A DNA stretch of 64,000 bases from Helicoverpa zea. Taxonomy: Eukaryota > Arthropoda > Insecta > Lepidoptera > Noctuidae. A program made the translations under genes and the position numbers. How positions within the stretch are numbered: the first letter of the stretch is position 1; each line of letters starts with the position of its first letter. Under the pieces are notes generated by a model that made no database searches, was not told where the DNA came from, and was given only the letters and a program-made list of their open reading frames with translations. Of the stretch, positions 43,406 to 55,000 are shown piece by piece. The stretch is taken from positions 2,790,001 through 2,854,000 of the forward strand of contig NC_061471.1 of NCBI RefSeq assembly GCF_022581195.2, read 5' to 3'.

Positions 43406-46179
43406 GTTGGTCGTACGGCCAACATTTGTGCTGTAAGTACAGGTAGCAAAATAGTTTACGATTATCTCCGATTTGTTTTATCCTAAGAATAAATATAACG
43501 AACAAATATAGAGGTGCAAATATTTAACTTAGTTTAGTTTTTAAGTACAAGTTTAAAGCCTAGTATTTTTTCGACTAGTCATCATCAAAGTACAGGTTTG
43601 GTTTTATACAGGTGTCGCGGCAATGCTAAACTTTCTGAGACGTATTTTTATAGTGAATTAGGTAAATTAATGTTTGACGAAAGTCTCACTGAGGCTTGAG
43701 AATCGAGCATCGCGTAGGAATTTAAATGAGAAATTAAGTCTTGACTGAACTTTTGTTTATTGGCAAATTGTAGGCAGAATTTCATGTTTTGTGTTCTTGT
43801 TAGTTTTCTCAACTGTCTTGCAATGTTGGACTGCCAACATTTGCTATATTTAGTTGATGGTCCAAAGTATAGATGCCCCAATATGGATACCAAATAAGTA
43901 CCAATCATACTGATATTCTATAAGTCACTAAGCTTACAGATCTTTTTCACAAGTCTTCTTCACCAGAAATTGGATTACTAGATTTTCTTTTATCGTCTCA
44001 AATATTCGCGATGTTTGGCCAATGTAAAATAGACCTTACATCTTTCAAAATAGAGTCTATTTTATGTTAGTGAAGTTTCGTAAATGTTACAAGTGCCAGT
44101 ATGAGATTAATGGTTCAACTCTTGACCTCAAAGGTTACTCATTTTATATGTTTACAAAAAAAAATTAGGGAATAATAATTGTATATACATAGTTTGTTGG
44201 TTATACGTACCTTCATCTAAGGGCATATTATGCTCACGATAAGAAAAATAATAAAAAATAATTTATGTCATTACCAATCAATACGTACCTAAGTTATCAT
44301 AATTACTGTCTACTGGATTTTTATGAATATAAATTCATTCAAATACACGTAAAATGTTAAAAGCGTTCATAGCGCTATAGCCGCATATAACCCCATTAAA
44401 ATGGACTGTACTTGGCAGCTACTAAAATTAGTCTCTAAAGCTATTCTCATAAAGTTGTGTTTCCTTTTCCATCACATGGCTTCCTATGCATTGCATTTAT
44501 CATTTTGATACATTCCTTAGTTCATGTCTTTGCTTTTAGTTCCTATAGTTAAACCGCAGTCTTAAAAATTAAACCGCTTAATAGGATTTTTTTGTTCTCT
44601 TATGAAATGTAGCTAGATAAAAGTTATTTATTATTCATAATAGCTTCGAATTATTCGTTATTTATTCAACAGCTAAATGTGAATCATGTATATTTTTCTA
44701 CTCATACTTTATTGACTAGTGGTCGCAAAGTGCGACTGCTGTGCACGTGGTCTCGGGTTCGATTCCCGGGTCGGACCGAAGTTGGTGGTGATACACCCGT
44801 GCATCGGAGCACGTAAATGTCCTCATCTCTCTCCGGTCGGAATACCGTCCCATCGGGCTATAAGAGTGAAGGAATAGACAGTGCACTTGTGTCTGCGCAG
44901 ATGCTTGTGCACTATAATATGTTCTGCGCAACTGCTTGTGCACTATAATATGTCCTGCGCAGCTGGCTGATCTCCTATGGTCTGGATGCCATTAATTATT
45001 ATTTATTGGTACTATAACTATTGATATTGTCCACGACGCAATTTGTAAATACTGATACGGTGCCTTATATTGTCCACTTGAAACTCTATAAAGAAATTAG
45101 AAGTGTTGTGCCATTATATTATACATATAATATAGTAGATTTTCATTATTATATAAGTAAAAAGTTGAAATTACACTGGAAAGGAATTTTAATAGGTTTA
45201 ATTTAGAACAATTAAGATGCACGCATGTTTTCATGCATAATAAATAAAACATTTTTCAACATTGATCAGTGTTGCTAGTTCATCAGATATGTATTTTAAT
45301 TAATTTATTTAATAATATTGATGATTAAGATTGTCAAACAAAACTGTAACAGACAATAACAGAAACGTAAAATATTGTGTAGTAATGTTTCTTTCTGTTT
45401 TAATTTACCACATTTGTTTAGAAACGTTTACGGTGAGTTGCACAATTTAACTATAAGTACCGATAACAAAACAATTTTCAGCTGTCAAAATCGCCGATTT
45501 GACCAAACAGCGGCAAATATAAACAGTTGGTTATCGTTATAAGTAGTTAAATGGTGTTACCCACGCTTAGTTCTTCAGAATTTTAGCAATTACGGTTACA
45601 AAATATAGTGCAATATTTCAATGACTTCACAATAGTAAACGATTTTTTTTTACATTAATATCAAAAATGCCAAATATATCTACTTAAATGTAAGATAATT
45701 TATGTTTCATAGTCAATTTTATACTTATGTGTGACAACACGATTTGTGTGATGTTTCTTAGACGTTATTACACACAGAAGCTTTAAATATCTTTTTAAAA
45801 TGATTTGTCGCTTTCTAGAACATTCCCTTCTCAATTTGAAATGGTGTTGCCATGTTTATTTGGCTTAGGTTTTATTCAAGTTGCATAATAAAAATGTGTG
45901 TTACCATTATGTAAAATGTTGTATGTTAGATAGTAAATTGAATTGATTACCAATTAGAAATAATTTTATTGGCGTAAGTATTTGATGTTTTACTCTTTTG
46001 AAAAGGATCAGTTTAATATTTTATTATACAAAAAACATGCCAACTGAGAAGTGCATATCTATGCTTTGATCGGAAATTGAGTTTTGGACTTAAAGTACCA
46101 AATCGCTAAATACACAGGCCCTAAAAAATATTGTTTTTGTTCATAATTGCTTTTCGCTCAAGAAATTGTAAAAATAGCT
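43406..46179. other. Intergenic TMEM8-SAYSD1, left part
   Basis: A/T-rich. Apart from the tRNA-derived SINE at 44712-44985, nothing recognised; no coding frame of note. Confidence 0.5.
44712..44985 (+). mobile_element. tRNA-derived SINE with internal 33-bp tandem repeat
   Basis: AGTGGTCGCAAAGTGCGACTG then GGTTCGATTCCCGGG are box A- and B-like. The tail has TGCGCAGATGCTTGTGCACTATAATATG-type units at 44895-44962 (two and a half copies, CTTGTGCACTATAATATG each). A related copy is at 36826-37000. Confidence 0.6.
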
Positions 46180-46896
46180 CAAAGGACAATGGGCACAAAT
46201 ATATGGGACCTGGTATACCCCACCAATAGGAATGTCATATATATCATTGGATAGGCCTTTTTATGTAGGACAAGATTTACTATGACAGCTTTGCTGAAAT
46301 GTTTGTCCGTTCTGAGATATAGATCAAAAACTGTGCTAAAGTTAGAACTAAGTAATCTATTGATACCTCAAGTTTTTAAAGGAAAATCTAAGTACTAATA
46401 ACTTTAAGTCTTGTAAGTACTACTGTGCCCGTTAGGATCCATAATTGTTACTATTATGTAGCATTTCAACCTTTTATTGTACCAACTGGATGTTGGGCGT
46501 AGTGAGAAACCGCACCAATAGGAAAGTCATACATATCATTGGATAGGTCTTTTTAACTGGAACAACATTTACTATGACAGCTTTGTTCTATTGTTTGTCC
46601 GTTCTGAGATATAGATAACAAACAATCTTAAAACTGATGCTAATCAATACTGTAATCTGATTTTCTTTCATATACAAGACTTACACTTAGTAGTTCTTAG
46701 ATTTTCCTTTAAAAACTTGAGTTATCAATAGATTACTTAGTTCTAACTTTTGCACAGTTTTTGATCTATATCTCAGAACGGACAAACATTTCAGCAAAGC
46801 TGTCATAGTAAATATTGTTCTACATAAAAAGGCCTATCCAATGATATATATGACATTGCTATTGGTGGGGTATACCAATCTGCCCATTGTCCTTTG
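46180..46896. mobile_element. Long-TIR fold-back element ending AAAGGACAATGGGC
   Basis: Arms of about 240 bp (46180-46420 and 46660-46896) are inverted copies, roughly 93 percent alike by eye. The termini CAAAGGACAATGGGCA and TGCCCATTGTCCTTTG match exactly. The loop (46505-46620) holds a third, more diverged, direct copy of the arm segment with CATTGGATAGG and TTGTCCGTTCTGAGATATAG. No transposase. Between TMEM8 and SAYSD1. Confidence 0.75.
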
Positions 46897-47290
46897 TGTT
46901 TATGTGCTGTGTGAAAAGCCCATTGTATTTTTTTTTCTAAAATTGACAGTTTTTTTAAAATTCTCATTGAAGTTACCAATGTTTGTCAGAATTTGTAATA
47001 TATCACAGCAAATATTGTATGCTATTTGTATTTGTATATCGATTTGTATTGCGTTGCATTTATATTTGTGAAATTTATTATAGGTATATTATTTGTTGTC
47101 AATTTATAAATGTGATTATTAAAATGGAAGTATAATTTATAAAGCAGTTGTTTTATTATAACATGCCTGTGCCTAAATGGATATGGATCATATATGCATA
47201 AACCAACAAAGAAGAGGACTTTATTTTATATGCATTGATTTCTCATGAAACAGGTATAGAAGAAAAGTCAGTTTATAAAATACATCTTGC

Positions 47291-47296
47291 TTTATT
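47291..47296 (-). terminator. SAYSD1 polyadenylation signal
   Basis: AATAAA on the minus strand (TTTATT as written), about 350 nt after the SAYSD1 stop. Other A-rich variants lie nearer, so it is tentative. Confidence 0.35.
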
Positions 47297-47643
47297 AAAA
47301 CAATTGTATTGAAATATTTTCTTCATACACAAGCACTTAACAATAATCATTTAAGTAATAAATATATTTCACTAAATACACACAATCACAGGTGAGGCAC
47401 AGTATTAAATAGGCAGAAAATGGTTCTTTTTCCATAGCTTCTCAGATACAGTTCATTTAAAAAAAGTTAGAGTGATATATCATGCAGGATGGGAGGATCA
47501 AAAAATATAAGATATCCTAAGGAACCACGCTTTTTAAGTGCTGTTGTCAACATATTGAATGACTTCAACACATAATTTCGAGATCCAATAAAATGATTGG
47601 CAAAGTCATATTAAGTAACTATAAAATATAGAATTAACGTTTA

Positions 47644-48377
47644 CTAAAAACTTCTTACAGTGCCTGCACCATACCTTATTTCTCTTTCAAATTGTTCCGG
47701 TTTCAAAGTCCCATCAATGCTTACACAATTTTGATTAAATACACTATAAGCTGAAACTTCACCCTTCTTCCTAGGTCTTGTGCGAGTGTTCAAACAAATA
47801 CCTATTAAAATTGATATAACAAAGTACACAGCACCAAATTGTAGTTTGATGAATATGGCCCAGAACACAAGCCATATTATTCCATATACAGACCATCGGA
47901 TTAGGCAGTTTCTCCAAGATTCTTCCTCTTCCTCAAAAGATTCTACTTCGCTTGTTTCTGAGACTATATCTGTGATTTCTTCAACTGGTACAGCATCAGT
48001 TGGTGGTGGTTCTTCATTTTCAATCTGAAAATAGAATTGGAAGGCTTTGTTTATTGCATTATCTAAGGCTATAATAATTTTAAAAATAAAACAATATTTC
48101 AAAAAACAACAAAAAGTTTGTGGTATATTTTTCAGTTCTGTACATTGAAGTTAGTTTAGCGAATCTCATAATTTAATTAGCATTAACACCTCTACTGAAA
48201 TAAAAAAAAATATACCAGCAAAGCTTCCTCATCACGTTCTCTGCCCATGTCCTGTATCACTTTTGGAATTAAAAAGTTAACGAGCTTCTCTTTGGACTTC
48301 TCAAACTTTTCCTTAGCGTTGTCGATAAGTTCCTTGCGGCGTCGAAGTGCCCGGTATTCTCTTAGTTTAGCCTCCAT
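47644..48377 (-). CDS. SAYSD1: SAYSvFN domain-containing protein 1, complete
   Basis: Small ER membrane protein. Human SAYSD1 is described as a sensor of UFMylated ribosomes stalled at the translocon. Two exons, 48377-48216 and 48024-47644, join in phase 0 to give 180 aa, the usual family size. The N-terminus (MEAKLREYRALRRRKELID) is a basic amphipathic helix as in orthologues. An acidic linker (EEITDIVSETSEVESFEEEE) follows, then hydrophobic segments in RWSVYGIIWLVFWAIFIKLQ and FGAVYFVISILIGICL, and the name-giving SAYSVFN motif in GEVSAYSVFNQNC. The protein ends TVRSF before TAG. I chose the ATG at 48377; an in-frame TTG two codons upstream is not needed. Head-to-head with FRMD8, 692 bp between the two start codons. 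Confidence 0.95.
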
Positions 48378-49069
48378 CCGCAAATCAAATCAGCTATGAT
48401 AACACTTGATTTTTACCTAGAGATAACAGAATGATGATAGATTATAAGTAAATGATTCGATGATGACACCAAAATGTGTATAGGGACATAACAAAAACAG
48501 TTACCGTAGTTGAAAAACTGAGTTTACGATCACTGTTTTTCCAGATAATCTGAGTGCTACGTGTTGTGAAGAAGTAAAATATGTTAAATCATTTATGCCC
48601 TAATGATGTGGATAGGTCAATAACTATATAGATGGGTTAAATAAAGAAAAACTAATTGAATTACTTTTCAAAATAAACACGTATGCGCACAGCTGTACAA
48701 TGTTTTGGTTGTCATTAGTGTCATTGTCAAAGAAATTGACAGTGACAGAAAAATGAGCGAATGGTTATTATATGCGTTTGGTTATATGCTATGGTAGCAC
48801 TAAAGGCTAACTTTATGATAATTTAGTAAATAACATGTGCGTAAAGCAGTAGATTTGTAAAATTGTAATTTTTGTATAATGTTTATCCACTCTGAAACCT
48901 CTTTGTTTCATAAATTTTAAAAGAGGTTTCATAAATTCGGTTCTATTTTATTGTCGTGGCAACATTACTTTGGGCGCGAAGTGCCGATCGATATCCTGTT
49001 CAGCCGGAAGTAATTGTTGTGGAAAATGGGTTTTCACTAAGCCAATAAATATTTGTGAAATTCACGTAA
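48378..49069. promoter_or_regulatory. Divergent promoter region SAYSD1/FRMD8
   Basis: 692 bp between the two start codons, transcribed outward on both sides. A/T-rich, with no recognised repeat and no clear TATA box. A shared promoter is inferred from the spacing only. Confidence 0.5.
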
Positions 49070-52000
49070 ATGGAACATCAATCAGATATGGGGGCGTACG
49101 GAGAAAATCCGAACGTGCAAAACAGTGGAAATTATATTACTATAATTCCCGTGGATTATTCAAGGCGAGGATATCCTATGCAGGCTGAATATCAGTATAA
49201 GTAAGTATGTGCAGTGTTTAGAAAAATAAAGGTTTAAAAAATATTAGAAAAAGAGCAAGTACTTCGCATACAATTCTTTCTACTTACCTATAATGTTTGG
49301 ATGAAAATATAAACACAAAATTTTCTTCAGTGAATTCAGATCTCGTGAGGAATACTACAGTGTTCAGAGCCAGAAGCTACAAGCAGAAGTGAATGCCCAC
49401 TTATATTCCGTGTCACAAAGACTACCGCACTTATCGTACAGTCCACTGGGCAGACACAGTGATTGGGACAAACATGATCCACACAAACCTTTACAGCCTG
49501 ACTCTAAAGAGAGTAATAGTTCGGACTCCTTGGAGAAAAGTGTTATGGGTAAGTATTAGGAACTATTATTCTTAACCAGGTAGTTGATTAGCAAGGGCTG
49601 TCGCCAATTAGCCAGCTCAGGGCGTCGGATTCCCATTCACTCAAGCACGCAGATCAAACTAAGATAATATGACTAGAGAATCGAGTGCTTTTCTCCAACT
49701 GTTACTGCTCTATTCCATAAAAAGATTCTGAAACTCATTAACCTGGGGCCACGTAGTGGATATTTACTTAAAGTAAAAAAATGGAGGTCATTACCCGAGC
49801 CATTAAATAGGCAATAATCACGGTTTTAATGGACACAATTTTTCAAATTATAAGAAACATAAAACGCTTGTGCTGTTTTGAAACGCAGTACGCCTTCCAG
49901 GGTCGAACCTCAGTAGCTGTTCCAACCAGACGGGGTCGAGCAGCATCGCAGCAGGCTCCTTCAGTACTACGGAACCGATTACCAGTGGAGGCAGTTCTTC
50001 TAGTGCTATATCACCGCCTTTACCAGGTTCATATTTTTTTTAAATGACTTTAAGTATCTAAAGAACTAACCATCGGCAACATTGTAGGGTTCCGATAAGA
50101 GATTATATCTTCGGGTTACTATTTTGAGAGGAGATGTTAGTTTACGAAATCTATTCCATTTATTCGTATTGGTCCCACCACGAAAAAAGAAGTTTATAAA
50201 ATACCAAATGAGTGCAGTTTCCTATGCTGCTTCGCCCTTTGTCCCTTAAGATCGCTAGAGTACTTTTCATCAATATTCCGAAGATCTTTTTAAATATTTA
50301 ACTAACAGTTATTAATTCCGAAATCCAGGTTCATCAGGTAGTACGGCCTCCTCATCAACAGTATCCTCAAATCCCGTGACCTGCATCTACCTGATGTCCC
50401 GCACCGCAGTTATGATGGAGATGAGCTCCGAAGAAGTTCCCTCTCATGTGACAGCAGCCAGGTTCCTCAATGCGCTGCTGGCGACTGAAGAGTTAGGACT
50501 GTCGCAGCCAAGCACCAGGAGTTTGGCGGCTAATGTGTTTGCGTTGTGGATGTGTAGTCCTTTATTAGGTAAGAATGCTTCTAAATTTTCGTTACCCTCT
50601 TTTCCTGTAGGTAGTATTACCAGTTATAAGTAAACTATTCTATTCGGCATTAATTTAATGACCAGTCGCCATACGAAACAGTATTTCAAAATACTTTAAT
50701 TAATAGGTAAATACGCCAAATACCTGTCTATTATAATTTTTCACGAACTGGCCCTTCTTCGTTTATTAAGTTCGTCGAATTATTAAGTTAACATAGTATA
50801 ATTTTTTTCAGAAATTCAATTAAAACCCCATCACTGTCCATGGAGGTTCTGGGCGAACTGGCAGAAACTAGTTCATCGTTACGGCCACGGATCGGAATCC
50901 AGACTGAATCGCGACCAGCCTGTCTTGCGATTACAAAGAAACGTGTTCTTTCCTAAGCACCTGGAAGAGGGCATCAAGTACGTGGTTTCACTTTATTCTA
51001 TCAAAATCATCAGTTCTTAATCCTAACAATTTTTTAGTTTGATGCTGGTTCATTTTAACAAATAGAAAGTAGGACTTGGTCAGTGGTGGATCTGCTGTAG
51101 CCCTGGGCCGGTTACCTATGGATTTAACACTTTGCGAAAGTCTCAGCGAAGTTTTATCTTAGAATTTGAATTTTGTGCTATTATGGCTAGCGTTTATTAA
51201 ATGTACTTCAGTATGGAAAAATAATAATATATGAAACAGAAAATTCAAGGACATCATGCTCATTTTCATGGGCGTAGCGAGGTACGGGCAGGGAGGGGCA
51301 GCTGCCCCCCCCTGAGCGGGATGCGGGTCGAGCGAGCGAGAGCCGCGAGAGGCGAGGCATTAGACATGGGCAAAATGTGTCATTGAAAAGAAAAGATAGA
51401 TATGCATCTTTCAATCACTGGGATATGAATCACTCTTTCATATCTTTATATCAGTAGCTCAGTATAACTCAGTAGCTCGTTTAAACTCGAAAATCGTGTG
51501 CGGCTCACTCATTCAAATAGATCATTCAGATATAGTGATAGGTTGGTTGTTTGCATCTTTCTGATATATTGAGCGGTTGCGCTTTAACAACTTTTTTCTA
51601 ATTAAAAAATATACTATTCTTATGACTGTAGGTACAACCTATTTCTTTTATATTAATTAGTTCAATGAATAGTCAATCGCAATCTAGTATTGAGTATAAG
51701 CATTAGTTTAGTAAGTATTAGAAAATAAAAATGGAAATAGCCTTCTGATTTCCCTTCATACTTTACACAGGCTTAGGCTTAGGACTGTCTACCTACGTAA
51801 TTATTTACGTGAAAATTAAATTTTAGTTCAAAATGTGTATTTCGAGTCAAAACATGTTTGTTCGGTTGACAAGATTATAATACCGAAATATTCACTAAGG
51901 ACAAACAATTATAAGCCTTATGCGTCAGCAATAGAGTTAACAACTTATCAACTTATATATACCCTTGTTTTTGCATTTGTCAACAAACAAAAAGTTAAGT

Positions 52001-55000
52001 ACGTTTGGGCTAAATTTTACGTAATATTTGGTTTAAGTCCGATAAAAATTTCGCGCTCGCTTCGCTCGCGTATTCAAAAACTATATGCCCTTGCTTTTGG
52101 CTTTTATCCTGTGTGAGATTGTTTATTTTCTGTACCTGAAAATATAAACCTCTCAAATTAAGAGATTAACAAGTTTGAGATTAACGGCTCAAGATACAAA
52201 AAATCGGAGATTGACTGCTGCCCCACCCTGAGCCCAAAGCTGGCTACGCCCATGCTCATTTTACCACATTCGCACCTACTCCAGCTATATAATGCGCATT
52301 CTGCAAAATGCGAATCCGGAACAGACTTTTTCTATCCCTTATTGCTAACTTTATTTCGCTATGCGCTTCACGTTGCGTAAAGTTCGTTTAAAAATAGACC
52401 TACCAATTTAAATGTTCCAGGGACTCTAGGATCCAAGAACTGCTATACGAGGAAGCTCGCCACAACGTGGTGACTGGGCGGTATCCTTTAGAAAGTGCTC
52501 AGGCTGTCATGCTGGGAGGTCTGCAGGCCAGGATACAGCTGGGACCTTATGATCCTCATCGACATACTGCTAGGTTCTTTAGGTGAGGAAATGTTCATAT
52601 CATAGCAGATTTTTAATTTTTCTTCATCTTGTTGTTTGAGTTAGGAATAGGATAGGCACTAACATATTTTTTGATGAACAGTAGCAATTTGTGTTTTAAA
52701 TATCGGAAACAGGAGTGATTTACCTAAGTCTTCTCTACAAATGAAAGCAGTAGAAAATCTTCTTTTTTAAATACTTAGAGAAGGCTTCTTAGAATTTTTG
52801 TCATAAAGTAGAATGTTGTCGTTCTGTTTTCTAGCAGAAATGTACTGTTAGAAAGAAAGAAAATAAATGTTATTGCGCAACAATAGACGCATATACACAC
52901 TTAAAATTAGGCACACTATACAGAAATAATGATAGAAGGAGAAAATCGCTCAGCATAATGCTGCGATCCGGAACAAGACGGAGTCCCAGCGCTAGTTTTC
53001 AGCGACAGCCGGTGCTACTGCGATTATGTTTATCGGTGATTATTATATTAATTAAAATATATAAATGTAAATAAATAAAAGAATGTATATATTGTGTTTT
53101 TTGTTGTGATATGTCACATGTTTATGTACTGCTACAGATTGTTAAAAACAAGTGGTTTGGGTCAAATATGTGGCTCGAACTGAACATACTGATCACTGGA
53201 CCTATATCTTTAGGGCCCAACAAGACAAGTACCTGCCGAAGCACGCCCGGTCCGGGCGCTGGGCGGCGCTGCTGCCGGCGGGGCGCAAGGGCAGCCCGGA
53301 GGCGCGGCTGCTGGAGCAGGCGCAGCGCCCGCCCGCCGCGCCGCCGCGCAAGCTGCGCCACAAGTACCTCGCGCACACACGGACACTGCCTACTTATGGG
53401 TAACGGAACTCGCGTTTGAGTGCTTCGCCAGTATCTGTTGTAGGCAGCATTCAATCATCATCATATTAGCCAAGGCCTCAGTAGAGCCAAGGCACGCCGG
53501 GACTGCGGGATTGTTCGAAAGAGTCACCGCGGCCCTGGTACATAAAGCCTACGATGGAACACGACGGTTTTTAGTCAGTAAGAGTCTGACACTCCCTCAC
53601 CGCTGCTAACCCACAGCAGGATTTTGCGGGGACATTTTTGATGATTTTTGAAGTCGTTAAAAAAAATGTTTTCCCCAACGGAACCATCCCGGCTTTTAAC
53701 ACGAATACGCAATCTGCTTTATGTTAAATGTATAGTCAGGTATCTTCCGTCCCGCTCGATTCGACCTACAAACTCTTACTACCCTCTTATTCATGTCATC
53801 TCTTAGACAATCCATCTATATTTTCTTCGGTGGTCGTCTCTATAGATGTCCATCCATCCTCATTCATATTTAACACATTATTTGTTACATGCGTTTCATT
53901 CCGTCTCTCATTTTCTTACTCATCAAGACCTTTACGTATAACTGCCCAAGAACTGCCAAATGTTACCCTTGGTTCTGATCTCCTCAGGGCGGCGTTCTTC
54001 CAAGGTCAGATCGAGCAGCCGGTCCGCAGCCTGACGAGCCTGCTGACTCACGAGGATATACCAGTACTCGTCGCCGTCAACTCCAACGGAGTTTACGTTA
54101 TTGATGATACTGAGAGCGTAAGTAAATCTTTGTACCTAAACTGTCGAGGATCCTGATTCTCTCAAAAACTACATTTGCCACTGCTATATCTGTGAATATA
54201 TCCCGAAAGGTTTTATTGGGTAAGGGTAGTCTATTAGTCTTAGGAATACCTAAGACTTCGCTCTCAGCCTGTCATCATCAGCCTATTGCAGTCCACTGCT
54301 GGACATAGGCCTCTCCAAGTGCACGCCACTGAGATCGATTTTCGGCTTCTCGCATCCAGCTCAGCCTGTCACCAAGCTGTATTTATTGAACGGACCAAAA
54401 TAGTTAAGACTACAAAATGTATAGAGATGATGCTATGTAACAGCAAATACATACTTAAAACTGGAAAAAATATAATGTGGGCTCCCACACAACAATCGTG
54501 ACCTCTTGGCTGACTCCGTGCGGTATTCTACTCGCACTTGCCCGTTTATATTTTCTTTCTTTTACCAAAGAACCCTATATTCCAGACTGTTCTCTTGGGT
54601 CTACTATACGAAGAGCTGTCTTGGGATTTCGGCATTCCATCAGACGACAATGAGGACTGTCTGCCGTGTCTGTTCCTGCAGTTCATGGTTGTGGAAAATG
54701 GATTAAGAGTCTCCAAGATATTACAGGTAAGTCTTATTAGACTTTCTTTTTGTACTGATGTAATGTGGTAAAAGCAAAAGTTTATAAGTTTATAAATGCT
54801 ATATTTTATTCTCATCAACCTGTATAAATATGATATGCTACTGTCATCATCCTCCGAGCCCTTTTCCCAACTATGTTGGGGTCGGCTTCCAGTCTAACCG
54901 GATGTAGCTGAGTACCAGTGCTTTACAAAGAGCGACTGCGCTATCTGACCCCCTTAACCCAGTTACCCGGGCAACCCAATACCAATTGGTTAGACTGGTG

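Noticed and set aside
44712..44790. tRNA gene suggested by GGTTCGATTCCCGGG
   Set aside because: No acceptor stem or anticodon arm forms; box A and B lie in a repeated SINE also seen at 36826.
48375..48383. SAYSD1 start at the upstream TTG (48383)
   Set aside because: The ATG at 48377 matches the family N-terminus and needs no unusual initiation.
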